This document shows, piece after piece, positions 9,637 to 21,729 of a DNA stretch of 64,000 nt. The position numbers and the translations under genes are program-made. The stretch's first letter is position 1. The number at the start of each line of letters is the position of its first letter. The stretch lies in the NCBI GenBank assembly GCA_022496205.1, contig WTXD01000009.1:248001-312000 (forward strand). The letters run 5' to 3'. The notes beneath the pieces are model-generated. The model ran no database searches and had not been told where the DNA came from. It saw nothing but the letters and a program-made list of their open reading frames with translations. The DNA comes from Gloeopeniophorella convolvens. Lineage: Eukaryota; Basidiomycota; Agaricomycetes; Russulales.

Positions 9637-12600
9637 TTACGGCTGCCCCTCCACTATTTCCCTCCGCCATCTATCTACGCGGCCGAATTTGGCTGTGTCT
9701 GGTGCACCGGGTGGAGGGCTGGCGGGAATAGGGGGTATCATGGGCACCATCTGTGGCAACATGGGTGTGCTGAAGAATGCGGATCCCATCAGCGACGGCG
9801 GCGAGAACATCATGCTCTGCTGCATCTGGGCCTGGAGGATCATCTGTTGTTGTTGTTGCTGCTGCAGCTGCAACTGCTGTTGCTGTTGCTGCAGGAGCAT
9901 ACTGTACTGCGTGCGACGCTGCTGCTCGGGGTGGAACGCGAGCGGGCGATCGTCGTCATCGTCCGCGTTCCCTGCGCGCGGCACGAAGCGCGAGGCCCGC
10001 AGGCCCAGCGGCTGGTCGTCCTCGTCTTCGTCCTCGTCGTTGGCGGCCGCTAGGCCGCGAGTCTCCGTGGAGCGGAGCTCGCCGGAGTCGACGGGCGGGA
10101 TGCCCGGTGCCGCCTTGGCCAGAAGTTGAGAGAGCGGTTTCTCCTCGTCCGAATCGGAGTCCTGCGCAGTAGCCGGACCGAGGCGGGTGGCGCGTTGCAT
10201 GGCGCGGCTGACGGTGGCGGCCAATGGCATGTCCTCCTCGCTGGAGTCGTCGTCGCCCACGGTCTGAGAGAGGTGTTGAGATCCGGAGGTGCGCCCGCGA
10301 GAGCGGTTGGGGTACCGGGGCCCGACGCCGGTGGTGCGAACCGGCCCTGCCCTCTCGCGATCGGATTCCCCAGAGTACCAACCCTCTCCGCTGGTCTCTC
10401 CGCTCTTCCTCGGCGCCTCGCTCGCTTGTGCAGGCTCTGCCTCGCTCATTCCGCTGCTGCTCTCTGAGTCATCGTCATTTGGAGGTGGTGGCGCCCCTTT
10501 CGTGATGCCTCGAGGGATAACGGGGAGGACGGGGGGCTCCGCGGACACCCTGGGTTGTTCCTCCTCTGGAGTGGGGACCTCCGGGGGGATTTCCTTCTCC
10601 TTGCCTTTCTTTTTCTTACCGGCCTTCTTCCGCAATCTCTCTGCTTCGGCTGCCTCTTGCTGCCGCTTGTCTTCCGCCTCTCTAGCCTCGATTTCTTTGA
10701 GCTTAGCCATCTCCCGCTCCCAGAGGGTGTCAACGCCGAATACCGACCGCGCATTATGCGTAGCATTCGGCGGTGCCTGCAACCCGGGCGAGCGCTCTTC
10801 ATCAAAATTGAGGAGTGGTTTTCCGCCGAAGGAGCCGCTTCGAGTAAGGTTTGGACGCGTATCCGACGTGCCCATCGGATCCCGCGGCCCCACGCGCTGT
10901 GTCAACGAGGCTGGATCAATGAACGTGCTGGATCGCTTCATTGGGCCGCGCGCCATCATTGAAGGGCGATCGTCGCCAGTGAATACCCTGCAATGACATG
11001 TCGATCAGTATGGAAGGAAATAATGGAAAATAGGCCACGGGAATGCTCACCGTTGTTTGCTACGCATAGTAGCCTTACGGAGCTCCAATTCGTCAACAAG
11101 GCTACGGCCATACAGCTTTCCGGGGGCCCGTTTCTCCTCGGGTTCGTCCACAACAATGGCAACAGGATGCGCCGGCTCCTCTTCCGGAACTTCCTCAACA
11201 ATCTGTTCGCCCTCTTCGGTGGCCCGGCGGAGATTCCCGTCGATATCCGCGTAAGAAACGTCCCGCTGACCTCCAACCATCAGAGTGTTTCTGAATGTCA
11301 GCTGAGATAGAGTGAGGCTGGCACGCGGGTTAGGGGTGAATGAATTGGATGCAACTGGAACAGCAGATCCCGGCGTGGGACTGAGCAGTCCGGCAGAGGA
11401 TAGACGACGGCTGGATCCTGTACGTGCACCGTGCGGGAGTGGGGGGCCGTCTACTGAAAATTCAAAGCCTTCCCTGGTCGCAGATTTTCCTTTTGGCACG
11501 GGGGCGCTTTGACCTTGCAGGGGACTCGGCATGACGAGAACTTTTGGTCGCATGAGCTCAACTGTAGAATATGGCCTATTGCGTAGAGGTGGACGCTGTC
11601 CTGGCGCTCCACCCGCAAACGAAGCGGCGTCATCTTCGCCGAGCATACGTGAGCCCATCGACGCGTTGGAGAAAGTTCTGTTGTGAACTGCACCAGCTGG
11701 ATCGAGACGAGAGGATGGAGACATTGCTCGCTGTGAGAAATGGGAAGCCTCGTCTGCGAGAATGTTCCGGGAGCCCATAGAACCCACTGTGCCCATCGAC
11801 ATTGTCCTGGAGCGAGCTTTGGGGTCGAAACGCGATGCTTGGCCAGGGGGCGGAGGCTCAAGTTCAAAGGGATTGGGCTTCTCCTCTGCTTCGGTAAGAA
11901 GGCCCCTGGACCCCATGCTAGCAAAAGACGTGGCCCGTTCGCGGGATGGACCAACGATCCCGTCATAGGGACCAGGCGATGCAGAGCGGACTGACTGACT
12001 CGGGAACGGTACAGAATGAAGTGGGGGAGTGGGCGGTATGCGGTCAATTACTTCATGACTGGACGATGGGCGTTGTTGCAATGGAGGACGCTGAAGAGGT
12101 GTCTGGTCGACTAGGTCCAATGCGGACCCAAGTGACCTTCGACGCATGTCGGCGCCGGCAGTAGATACCGAGTCCAAGAAAGCACCTCCAGCACCAAACG
12201 AGTCCAGATTTCCCATACTCATTGAACGGACGGAACGATACGATGAAGCCTGCGTGGTCGCATGAGGATTGGGAAGGGTGTCAATCTTCTCTTTCTTTTT
12301 GGCGTTTTTGCTGCCTCGATTCTTCTCTTTCGGCATAAACGAGTCGAGACCCCACGAAGCTAGGTCGACTTCCAACTCCTCTTCATTCTCTTCTTCTAAT
12401 ATACCGTCTGAGCCGGGACCGTCTGCTCCGAACGGGTTCCTGAGGACATCCATCGAGCTCGGTGCCCTGACGTGTCCTTGAGTTGACTCGGGGATTGGAG
12501 TACTTCCATTGTCGCTGGGAAGATCGACTCCGAGGTAGTCCGCACTTCGTCGAGGTTGTGGAGGGAGCGGAGGGATGCGGCGAAGGTGGGCAAAGACGGC

Positions 12601-12749
12601 ACTGTCATGAGCGGAACGAAATGGCTTCTCTGGATCAGCCGGGTCGTTGTCGTACTCTTTGGGGAGCGTTAGTTACACAATGGCAAAGAAAAGCGCGTAC
12701 ACAGACCGATGAGTGCTGCTGCGAGTTGGAGACGCGAGAAGGAGGACAT
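9637..12749 (-). CDS. Large disordered protein with poly-Q tract
   Basis: I cannot name the family. Three exons: 12749-12707 (MSSFSRLQLAAALI), 12656 to about 11050, and about 10990 to 9637, giving roughly 1,000 residues. The N-terminus reads EYDNDPADPEKPFRSAHDSA and VFAHLRRIPPLPPQPRRSAD, then come long Ser/Pro/acid-rich stretches. The exon 2/3 junction gives KATMRSKQR joined to VFTGDDRPSMMARG, an unusually ordered segment in this otherwise disordered protein. Exon 3 has a Lys/Glu-rich helix (about 10,610-10,740), acidic serine clusters that resemble casein-kinase sites, and near the C-terminus a Gln-rich tract (LLQQQQQQLQLQQQQQQQ), followed by a Pro/Met-rich end and WRREIVEGQP. No membrane segment is visible. 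A cytosolic scaffold or regulatory role is only a guess. Confidence 0.75.
9845..9897. repeat. CAG/CTG-rich trinucleotide tract
   Basis: Imperfect trinucleotide runs that encode the glutamine tract on the minus strand (codons CAA and CAG mixed). The other frames give poly-Ser, poly-Leu or poly-Cys artefacts. Confidence 0.85.
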
Positions 12750-12972
12750 GGGTGCTTGACTGATGCCGGACTATGCTCAAGTACAGCCAATGGACTTACA
12801 AGCGACTCGAAGCGATCGGCTTGAAGCGACCGTTACTTGCTGGACACGTGGCCAGGAGGTTTATCTCTATCTGATTAGATGAGCTGACGTCAATCCCACG
12901 ACGCTGCTCCGTCTCCCACCACCACAAAAGTAGACACCGAAATAAACAGAGCTCTCCTTACAAACTACTACC

Positions 12973-14248
12973 ATGACATCGTCTGCACTGACGCTGCGCT
13001 CAACTGTAGCCCTCTCTAGCGGTAACCGTCATATGTATGCATGATGACCTTCAACGATATCTATTCCTGCTACATACAGGTCTCACCATGCCTGCCATCG
13101 GGCTTGGCGTCTACCAGAACCCGGACTGTAAACCGGCTTGCCTTGCAGCTCTCGAGCATGGATACAGGTACACCCCAAGGACAGTCCCGTGAAAATCGCG
13201 CCTGAGTAATATGCTTCCCAGACATATCGACTCTGCGCGTATGTACAAGAACGAGGGCCAAGTCGGGGAAGCAGTTAGAGAAAGTGGAGTTCCGCGAGAG
13301 GATGTTTTCGTCAGTGCGTGGAGCCAGACCTTCCGGATGCGTCGCTGTTGACGAGCTGCATGCCCAGCTTCCAAGATTAACAAGATCGCGGGCGGCTACC
13401 AGAGCTGCACCAAGATCATCAATGAATCGCTAAACGCGTTCGGCTTTGGTGCGCGTTCCAATGCTATCAAGTCTGAGGCCATTGTTCTCACGTCTATCAG
13501 ATTACCTCGACCTTTACCTTATCCACAGTCCCCATGGAGGAACAGCAGCTCGCCTCGAAGCTTGGAAAGCATTGTTAGATACTAAGAAAGCAGGCAAATT
13601 CCGTTCTGTCGGCGTGTCTAACTAGTCAGTTGTTGCTATCGTCCAAGTTCGCTCGCTGAACACGTCATAGCAATGTCAAGCACCTCGAAGAAATACGGGA
13701 AGCCGGCCTGGAAATGCCCTCAGTGAACCAGGTGGAGGTAGACTTGCCAACTGGTTCGCAGCCATGCTTGCTCATACTTACTGCCCGCGGTTTGAAGCTC
13801 CACCCCTATTGTCAACAGAGACCTATCGTCGAGTACTGTCGGGAGCATGGGATTGTCGTTCAGGCATATAGTCCTTTAGTTAGGGGAGAGTTTGAGAATC
13901 CCGTGCTGCAAGAAATCGCCAAGAAGGTAAGCTTATCTATTTACCCTCAAGCGTTGATCTTCGACACCCGTCGGGGCTTTTGTAGTATAACAAGACTCCG
14001 GCGCAAATCCTGGTCCGCTGGTCGCTTCAGCACACGTGTGTTATTGTTCGCGTTACTCACTAACCTACATCGCACTTACATGCTCCCATAGTTTTGTACC
14101 GCTTCCTAAATCTCAGGACCCTGAGCGCGTGCGTTCCAACGCCAACGTGTATGATTTCGAAATCAGCCGTGAGGACATTCAGAGGCTCGATGATCTCGAC
14201 CGCGGCAAGGCAGGCGCGGTCACATGGAACCCCGTTGACGTCGAGTGA
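12973..14248 (+). CDS. Aldo/keto reductase
   Basis: NAD(P)H-dependent carbonyl reductase of the aldo/keto reductase superfamily, probably cytosolic. Spliced, it starts [17 protein letters not shown] and reads [14 protein letters not shown], then [18 protein letters not shown] (catalytic Asp and Tyr), VFVTSKINK (catalytic Lys, rebuilt by an intron ending at GCCCAG near 13,350), [14 protein letters not shown] (catalytic His), [57 protein letters not shown] and [20 protein letters not shown]. It ends [12 protein letters not shown]. All four catalytic residues are present, so it should be active. There are about eight short introns. It belongs to the fungal AKR group related to 2,5-diketo-gluconate and glycerol reductases; the substrate cannot be told from sequence. 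It converges on the Hsp90 gene. Confidence 0.9.
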
Positions 14249-14355
14249 ACCCACAGTGTTCCGTATCTGACAAACGGATTGTATACCAACTTGAATGTCG
14301 ATGATTTTGTATTATCCGCGGACCACGAATACATTGACGCCTATGCTAAGAGATA

Positions 14356-17300
14356 TCATAACTCATCGTGGATGGGGTATTCGTCGTCGCCGATCTCCTC
14401 CATATCGATCTGAATCTTGTCCTTGAGATGGTCTGGGATGATGACCCGGGGCTTGCCATCGTCCTCTTCTGGGGGCTGGTTCACAATGAAGTCGGGCTTG
14501 GGCTCATAATCAGACTCGTCGAGGACCTCGGGATCAACTGGGGGTGCAGGTTTGACGGTAGTGTCTGTGGGTGCGGTTTCCGAGACGCCAAGAGAGCGGC
14601 GAAGGACACGGTCCACGCGAAGGAGGAACCTGAAGAATTCGGTCAGCCACACACTCGTACGCGCATACCGGTGGAAACTCACTCGTCGGAATCAGGGACC
14701 TCGAAGCCAGAGCGCACAAGTGCGCCGTCGATCAGAATCGACGCAACCTCCTTAAGCTCGTCCTCAGCCTCAAGATCGCGCTCCTCTTCCTCTCCTGGGA
14801 GTTGCTCCACCCGACGCAGAAGACCTTCTATCAGCGGCGAGCGCGGGTTCAATTCTAGGACTTTTTGGCGTTTGGCGAACTCGAACGTGGGGTTGCTCGC
14901 ATCTGGGCGGTGGTTGGATGCACTCATGAGACGCTGAACATTCGCAGTGAAGCCGCTTGCGTCAGCGACTATGGCGCATGGGCTGGAGACCAAACGGTCG
15001 GAAATGACGACTACAACGCTAAATGTCAGGCGTACACCAGACTAAGGCAACCGGCATGACACACGAACCATCGCGAACAATTCCGCCTGCTTGCTCCTTC
15101 AGCCATGTCAACAAAGGCTCGAACTTCTTCTTGGTCTCTGCTTGCTTAGCCTTCTCTTCCTCAGCGTCGAGGTCTGCCAAGTAATGTGAGCCATACGCCG
15201 ATGAGTTTTCACATCACATACCTTCGTCACCGAATTGAAGTCCTGCCTTCGCTGCATCTTGGAAGGGAATACCTCTGCGAGAGCGGGTTAGCTTCGGTCG
15301 GAATATACTCATGCACATTACTCACTTCCACTTCTTGAGATTCTGGAATACAATCTCGTCAAGGGGGTCCGTCAAGAGGAAGACTTCATAGCCGCGAGCT
15401 TGTAACTTCTCCACGAAGACACTCTTTGACAGTGATGAGACAGATTTGCCAACGTCGGAGACGTAGAAGATCTGCTTTTGACCAGCCTTCTTGTTCGAGA
15501 CGTACTGGGGGCGACGGTTAGCTCGGGATGACCCAAGGACAAAATATACCCACGTCATCGAGAGAACTGCTATTCCGTTGGTTCGTCGCGAACCGGGTCA
15601 ACAGGATCAATTTGTCACGGTTCTTCGCATCCTCGACAGAGCCAAGTTTGAGCACGCTTCCGTACACCTTCTGAACTTCATCGAACTTGTCTGGATCATC
15701 TTCAGCGATCCTTGTGAAGGCTTGAATAATACGCTTCAAGATTGCCTGTTTGATCTGCCGCAAGAATGAAGTGTTTTGGAGGGTCTCGCGAGAAACGTTC
15801 AACGGGAGCTCGTCGGCTGCAGTGCCCAATGAAATGAGTATGCATCATCTGAGGTAGAGCAGAGGCACCGCACCGTCAATGATGGCCTTAACCCAGCTGG
15901 CCCACTTGGGTAGATAGTCATCACCGAGGTCGGACGTGATAAAAGTGCGCTTGACCAAGAGGCGGACGTCCTTAGTCGATGTAGCCTGAGCCGATTGCCA
16001 GAATCCTTCTGGCAACTTTCCAGGAATGTACAAGAGGGCGCGGAAGGAGACACCAGAGCCCAAGTCGCCAGAAAAATGGTTCCATGCTATGGGCTGGGCA
16101 GTAAAGTCACGCCAAGTAGCCTGGTAGAAGAGGCTATACTCGATGGAAGTGATGTTTTTGGAGTCCCTGGAAAGGCTTATGAAGCGCGCGCGCTCAAGGA
16201 TTCGTGAAAAACATACCTCGTCCAGAGGGGCGGTTGCGCATTGAGATGGGTCCAGTCATCAACGACAACTGTCTTCTTCACGGTCTCCTTCTCTTCCTCC
16301 ACCTCCTCGATCACAGCTTCGTCCTCGTCATTCTCAGCGCCATCCTCATCACCGGTAGCGGTTTCAGCAGTGGGTGCCTCTTCAGTGACCTCCTCCTCAC
16401 GTTGCTGGAACAAGTAAACCGGGAAGGAGGAAGAGAAGACGGAGTGCTTGTTGACAAGTTCGATAATGGTGAGGTCATCGAGGTACTCGAGGGCGTCCGG
16501 CTTCAGAACAAGGGTGATCTCCGTCCCACGCTCAAGAGTCTTGCCTCTAGGGTCAGGATAAGTGGCGAAGTCGTTGTCTTCGCTCGAAGAGCTGAAGACG
16601 TATTGGGCGGGGTCGGGGTTCTCGCGGGTTTTGGCAGGGACAGAGGCAACGTAGACCTGATCGGCTACCAAGAAGCTTGGACAATGTGAGCACGAGGGAG
16701 GCGGGCGAACACGTGAGGACAAACCTGCTATAGAAACCGAGACCAAACGCGCCAATCAAGTTGCCGCTGTTGGTCGTTTCTGCGCCAGTCTCAGCCTGTG
16801 CGAGGAACTCTGACGTTCCAGATTTGGCGAGAGTGCCCTGCAAACGAAGGCCGGTTAGAGACAGCAGGGCCTGTGAGTCTTAACATGGACGAACGAGGTT
16901 CTTCGTCAACTCATCCGGGGTCATCCCAATGCCATTGTCTGTCGCGGTAGTGATGAGCAGTCCAACCTCGGTCATAGTAAAGAAGGTCACATACCGGTAA
17001 TGATAAGACGGCCGTTGGAACCATTTTCACCTTTCACAGCTTTGATGGTTATGTTCAGGGAGCTGACACCGTCCCAAACTTCCTTGTTGGTGAGTGAGGT
17101 CAAACGGAGCTTCTCCAAAGCATCATTCGCATTCGAAATGAGCTCTCGGAGAAACACGTCGCTGACATCAAATGAGAGGGGATCGGAGCTAAGTGAGCAA
17201 GGGAACTAACCGGTGCGAGTAGAGGCTATGCAAGTCGCGTCAGTGATGGGTATGTGCCTGAGGATGGGAGGCATACCTGTTGATCACGATACCACGAAGA

Positions 17301-17469
17301 CGAGCAACGTCACTCTGCATGTGTGTTCAGCACGACGGCCGGTCGCAACACTGCGACCAGGGCGCACCTGGTAGTGATGTTTCTGAGCAGACGCAGCTGA
17401 ACCGATGTCTTGTGCGTAGACATGGGTAGCGAGCGCGACGGCAGCGAGGACGTGGGCGAACAACCGCAT
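14356..17469 (-). CDS. GRP94: ER Hsp90 (GRP94/endoplasmin-like) with HDEL
   Basis: ATP-dependent chaperone of the Hsp90 family placed in the endoplasmic reticulum. It starts MRLFAHVLAAVALATHVYAQ, a signal peptide, and ends EIGDDEYPIHDEL, an ER-retrieval signal. The N-terminal ATPase domain shows the Bergerat-fold motifs LRELISNANDALEKLRLTSL, DTGIGMTPDEL and GNLIGAFGLGFYS. An acidic linker (about 16,270-16,390) precedes a middle domain with the stretch DELPLNVSRETLQ, and the C-terminal dimerisation domain carries SSPCAIVADASGFTANVQRL and the MSASN motif. There are about eight introns, some splitting conserved motifs. Length is about 780 residues, usual for GRP94. The ER Hsp90 is often described as missing in many fungi such as budding yeast, which makes its clear presence here notable. 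A bZIP-type palindrome lies 64 bases upstream of the start. Confidence 0.92.
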
Positions 17470-17532
17470 TTCTGCGGGAGAAGGAGAGGAGGGCGCCGAG
17501 GCGAGTTTAAGAAAGGCGGAGGAAGGAAGGAC

Positions 17533-17542
17533 TGACGTGTCA
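17533..17542 (-). promoter_or_regulatory. UPRE/bZIP-like palindrome upstream of ER Hsp90
   Basis: TGACGTGTCA lies 64-73 bases before the Hsp90 start codon. It contains the TGACGTG core recognised by ATF6/XBP1-type factors and resembles fungal Hac1 sites. The position and target gene fit unfolded-protein-response control; this is an inference from one short site. Confidence 0.4.
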
Positions 17543-17721
17543 CTTGGCGGAAACCTGCGCGCGTCTAACCGCGCGCAATATGGCGACCAAGACCTCGTGA
17601 TCCGCATTTCGTATCACGCGTCGTTCAGTGATTCGTCGGACACGGCATGGTGCATGCAGGGACATCTGACATGGAACAGGCACAACTTCCGAGAGGTCAG
17701 AGTCTACATTGACGACACAAA

Positions 17722-20315
17722 CTACCTAGCCACGCTCTCTGGTCCCACATGCACAGATAATTTCGGTGCGGATAGCTGCGAAAGATAATCCTGATGACGG
17801 GCCCCGTCAGACCTTACTGCCGCCTAAGAGAGACATGAACATACCCGCAGCCATCGTTCTCTCTGCTCGGGGACGTGATCGAACATGATATAGCGCATGT
17901 CTCCCTGACAGCGCACATCTGAGAAGGAATGACGTGGACGCGTCTCGAAACACGCACCTTTAACACCTTCGTCATCTCTGTAATATCCACGCTCTTCGCC
18001 AGTTTCTTCATATCAACGTTCCCCCCCCTGCCTCTCCCTCATCGTCCTCATTGTCGTCATCCCGCTTCACGCCTCCGTCTGCTCCTTCACCACCAATTTT
18101 CCCAAGCCTTCCCCAAAAATCAACGAAGGAGTTCTCATGCAACATCTCATCGAACGCTTGTCGTGCGTCTGATGTTCGCGAACGCTGCCATCTGCCGTAC
18201 TCTTGTTCGAGATTGAACACGTCGAAGCCTAATTTCGTTACGGGTAACGATGCAAGCAAGGACGCTACTGGAAGAGCAGTGAATTCGGTGGCAAGCGACG
18301 GAGCGTTGGATAGGAAGAGGCCATGTAGATTGTCCAAGTGCTTCGCCCGCAGCTGGTTAACGTGCGCCTGGAATAGGTGGTGTTGATGACTCGGAGGCAA
18401 TACCGAGTGTTGGAAACGCGGATCAGTCCGCAGTTGCTCGAGGGAAGACTCCCAGGTAGCCTGGTGGCACTGTGAGATCACCGTCCGAGCTGCCTAGTTA
18501 CTCGTACCTGTGGTTCTCGTATGGCATCTGTCAGAAGTGACCTATAAAGGAGAAAATATACGGAGAGACTCCCGTGAGCGCCAGCACGAGCCCAAGGAAT
18601 GGAGGTCTGTAGACGGGGCGCACCTGAACTGTAGTTCACCCTCTTCCTTGTTCAGTCCAACTCTCGACTTCTCGATATCAGCTTGCAGTCGTTGGCGGTC
18701 CGCCCTAACCTTTTCCTCCCGTTCTCTGACGGCTTGTGCCTTTCGATCCTTGTGGCTTTGAGCTTCATCAACCAGATCGCTGGGCGTAGCATCTGCGGCT
18801 GGTGCCTGGGTCTGATCCGGGGAACTTCGCTTGGTTTGGGCTTTCAAGAAGGTGTTGAACAATTCCTCGCGCAAGGACGACGAGCCGACAGCATCGTATC
18901 GAGGATCGTTTGATATGGCCTTTTTCACCTCAATACGCAAAGCTTCAGATTCGTGGGTAGCTCGAGCTCGAGCCGAGAGGGCACGTACCTCTTTCCATAT
19001 AGCACCCTCTTGAGCAATGCCGCCTTCCCTCAGTAGAGAAAAGAAGTCTGCTTCCGCCTTCTGAGCAAGAGCGCGCTTCTCTGCGAGTGTTCAGGCTAAA
19101 AGTTTCACGAACAACAGTAAAAAGACGCACTCTCTCCAAGCTCCTTGAGGAACTCTCGGAATCGCTTTTCCCTTTCCCTGTCATCTCTACCCCAGCCATA
19201 GAACCGTCTGTCCTTCTTCCATTGCCTCCGGAAGTCGGTCCAGCTCACCCGCGTGCTCTTCACCTCGACTGAGAGCAGCTGCTCGAACTCTTCCTTTGGG
19301 TCCTCCTTTTCCTTCTTCACGCGCGATGCACGAAGTTCGCGTGCCCGTTCGCGACAGTACTCGTCAAATGCTTCGCGACGAGCGGTTACGGAGGGTAAGA
19401 GCACGTAACGAGGGTCTGAGATGAAGAGTGGAAGAGCAGTATCCCATGGATGCAAGGGGTTGATATCCTTCTCCCGGAGTAAAGTCTGCGAAAAGTGTAA
19501 GGAAAGGCGGCGCAATCAGGCAGTAAGGACATACTGTGAATAGGGCCTTTCCCTCTTCAATGGAGAGGTCAACGCGATCTGGCACAGGTACTCGAGGAGC
19601 ATTTTCTTTAGCTTTCCGTGCTTCTTCCTCCTGCGCCGCCTCTTCCTCTTGTCGTTTTTTCTCTTCTTCAGCCTCTTTGGCTAGCTGAGCAGCAGCCTCC
19701 TTCTGCCACTCCTCCTCTTCGCTCTCGTCCTCATCCTCGTCCTCATCCTCTTCTTGGTCTTCGACGCGGGGCTTCTTTGATACTATGATTTCGTCCAGTG
19801 GTAAGTCTTCTTCTGCCTTCCTTTTGACAGCCTCTTGCACCTCTGACCTGACCCTCTCGATTTCTCGCTCACGCTCGGCTTCGGCATCCTTGAGCGACCT
19901 TTCCTGTGCTTCCTGGTCCGCGCGGGCTCTGTTCTCGCCTTCCTGCTTCTCGAGGAGCTCAACTGCCTCTTGGATTTCGTCAGGCACAATCCAAACACTC
20001 TTTTTCTGAGTTTTGTTAGTGTAGAACACGTTGCCTTCGTTAGTCTCCACTCGCAGCCAGTCTGTCCCGGGGATGGGAGTCTTGATCTTTGGCTTCTCCT
20101 TCTTCGAAGAAGCGACAGGGAGGGCTGGCAAAGGCCGGACATATGTCGACTCTTGCGTAAGGACATTATGGAAGTATATCTGGCCTGCGGGACCTGATTG
20201 TGTGGCTCAGCCTGAGAAGCACATGCGCAGCTAGAACAAGTATCTTACCGACATGTTCAGTCCAACCCGGGGGCAAAGGCGGTGGTACAGAGGCCATTGG
20301 GTATGCGGAAGACAT
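17722..20315 (-). CDS. WW/FF-domain protein, TCERG1 (CA150)-like
   Basis: Nuclear factor coupling transcription elongation and pre-mRNA splicing. It starts MSSAYPMASVPPPLPPGWTE with a WW domain (GPAGQIYFHNVLTQESTYVR) split by an intron, and a second WW domain (GTDWLRVETNEGNVFYTNKT). A Lys/Glu-rich coiled region follows, then several FF domains. Recognisable pieces include LLREKDINPLHPWDTALPLF, SWTDFRRQWKKDRRFYGWG, EALRIEVKKAISNDPRYDAV, VTWESSLEQLRTDPRFQ, and at the end KVLKGDMRYIMFDHVPEQRE. The last exon reads DYLSQLSAPKLSVHV and ends at a TAG at 17722. Two WW domains and a C-terminal FF series fit TCERG1/Dre4 rather than Prp40, though both share the layout. About nine introns. Confidence 0.85.
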
Positions 20316-21729
20316 GTGCGTGCGCTGCTGGTGTATATGGTCCTAGGAGAAGGACAGCTTGACAGCTAGGACTAGTAAGACGGCTTTGATCAGTTCGCGT
20401 CCACGGAGAGCCGCTCTATGTTCGCTGACGTCGTGCGATGGGCGGAAAGGTGAGCCGAGAAGCGGGAGTCAAGCTAGACCGGACCGTAGCTGAGCGCTGT
20501 ACTGGACGCCACGCCACGAATCTGGGCTCTCTCCTCGTATACACTTACGACACGCGTAAGCATAATCTGTAAGCACACATGTCGCGCATGTCACTCCGGT
20601 GATATGAACCCCATCCCTTGATGGCAGGTCTAGTATCACGACGAAACGTTGCTGGACCTCAAATCAAACATGAAATGAAAGTGAGCCCGATTGCAAGATT
20701 GCGAGGAAGCAGGTGTCTGTTTTGTGAAGATCTCCCTAGTGCCATCCGGTGACCCGCTGCCCTGCAGCCTAGCTGCCTACTCACCTCACAATGGCGATAT
20801 CGTGCGCTTCCCCAGACCCACGCAATAATTGAGTGCAGCACAAGTTTTTGTCCATGCTTTCAGAGCAGTGCTCTTGGGCGAAGGTCCGACCCCGGGTGAC
20901 AGTGGCCACCTGCCAGAGTCCGACTCCGAGTGACTCGTGTCCCACTAGTAAGTAGCCCAATAGATTGGTTCCAATATATGTATGGACCCGGTGGCGGCGC
21001 CAAGTATCCATCGCTTGCCTAGGCTGGGTCAGGGCCCTGAGTGATCAGACAGGGTCATACCTGGCCATACAGGGTCGTGCCCATTTCCAAGGTCGTTTAT
21101 GCATTGAATTTCATGCACATGTTTCACGCACACCACTCGGCACCGCGTGCGCGTGAGCATTTTAATCGCTTTGATCCTGTCCTTCACTTCAATACACCGC
21201 GCCAGTACTACTAGCCGGTACAACCCTCGACTGTGGCTTCGGGAAGCCTCCAACACGCAATGGCATAATCAGTATCGTTTCGTGCCCCAGGGAAATTTTG
21301 TCCGTGTACGTCATCTAAGCGGCCTGGCAGGTTGCACCAGGTTGCACCTCAAGCTTAAGGCTCGCGAGGGCAAGCTGCAAGGCGCACAATAACCCTGGCA
21401 TCACTGATCAGCGGTGTCTCATGTGCTATCAGCGTATCGGCAGTCGTACCGTGAAGATCCTGAGGCATCCTCAGATCTCTCCAGATCTATGAGCTTGGGT
21501 GATTGGCTGTGCCTGGTTCGGCATTTCCGTTCGCCGGACCTCCTGTAGGTTTGTTCGGCCCAGAGTGTTCCTCGCTACTTATGTTGTTGCCTTGCCAGTG
21601 GCGTTTTCCCGTTATCTTCAGCCTGCTGGGACTTAGACTTAACTGCTTACGCCTTCTTTCTTGTGCGAATCTCGTCAACCGAGACAGTTAAAGCCCCGTT
21701 CCGACTGCCTCGAAGCCACCCCCTCCCCC
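20316..21729. other. 1.4 kb stretch without a gene
   Basis: Divergent upstream region between the TCERG1-like gene (-) and the peroxidase gene (+). Frames are short and broken, no domain is recognisable, and base composition is close to that around it. A small tandem repeat (CAGGTTGCAC twice) lies at 21,328-21,348. It is the longest gene-free piece of the window and could hold a non-coding transcript, which I cannot judge. Confidence 0.5.

Noticed and set aside
9689..10129. Plus-strand Ser/Cys-rich open frames
   Set aside because: They are other-frame readings of the CAG-rich glutamine tract and acidic repeats of the minus-strand gene.
17722..20315. Prp40 splicing factor
   Set aside because: Prp40 also has WW and FF domains, but the second WW (GTDWLRVETNEG), the long acidic coiled segment and the LSQLSAPKLSVHV ending fit TCERG1/Dre4 better.
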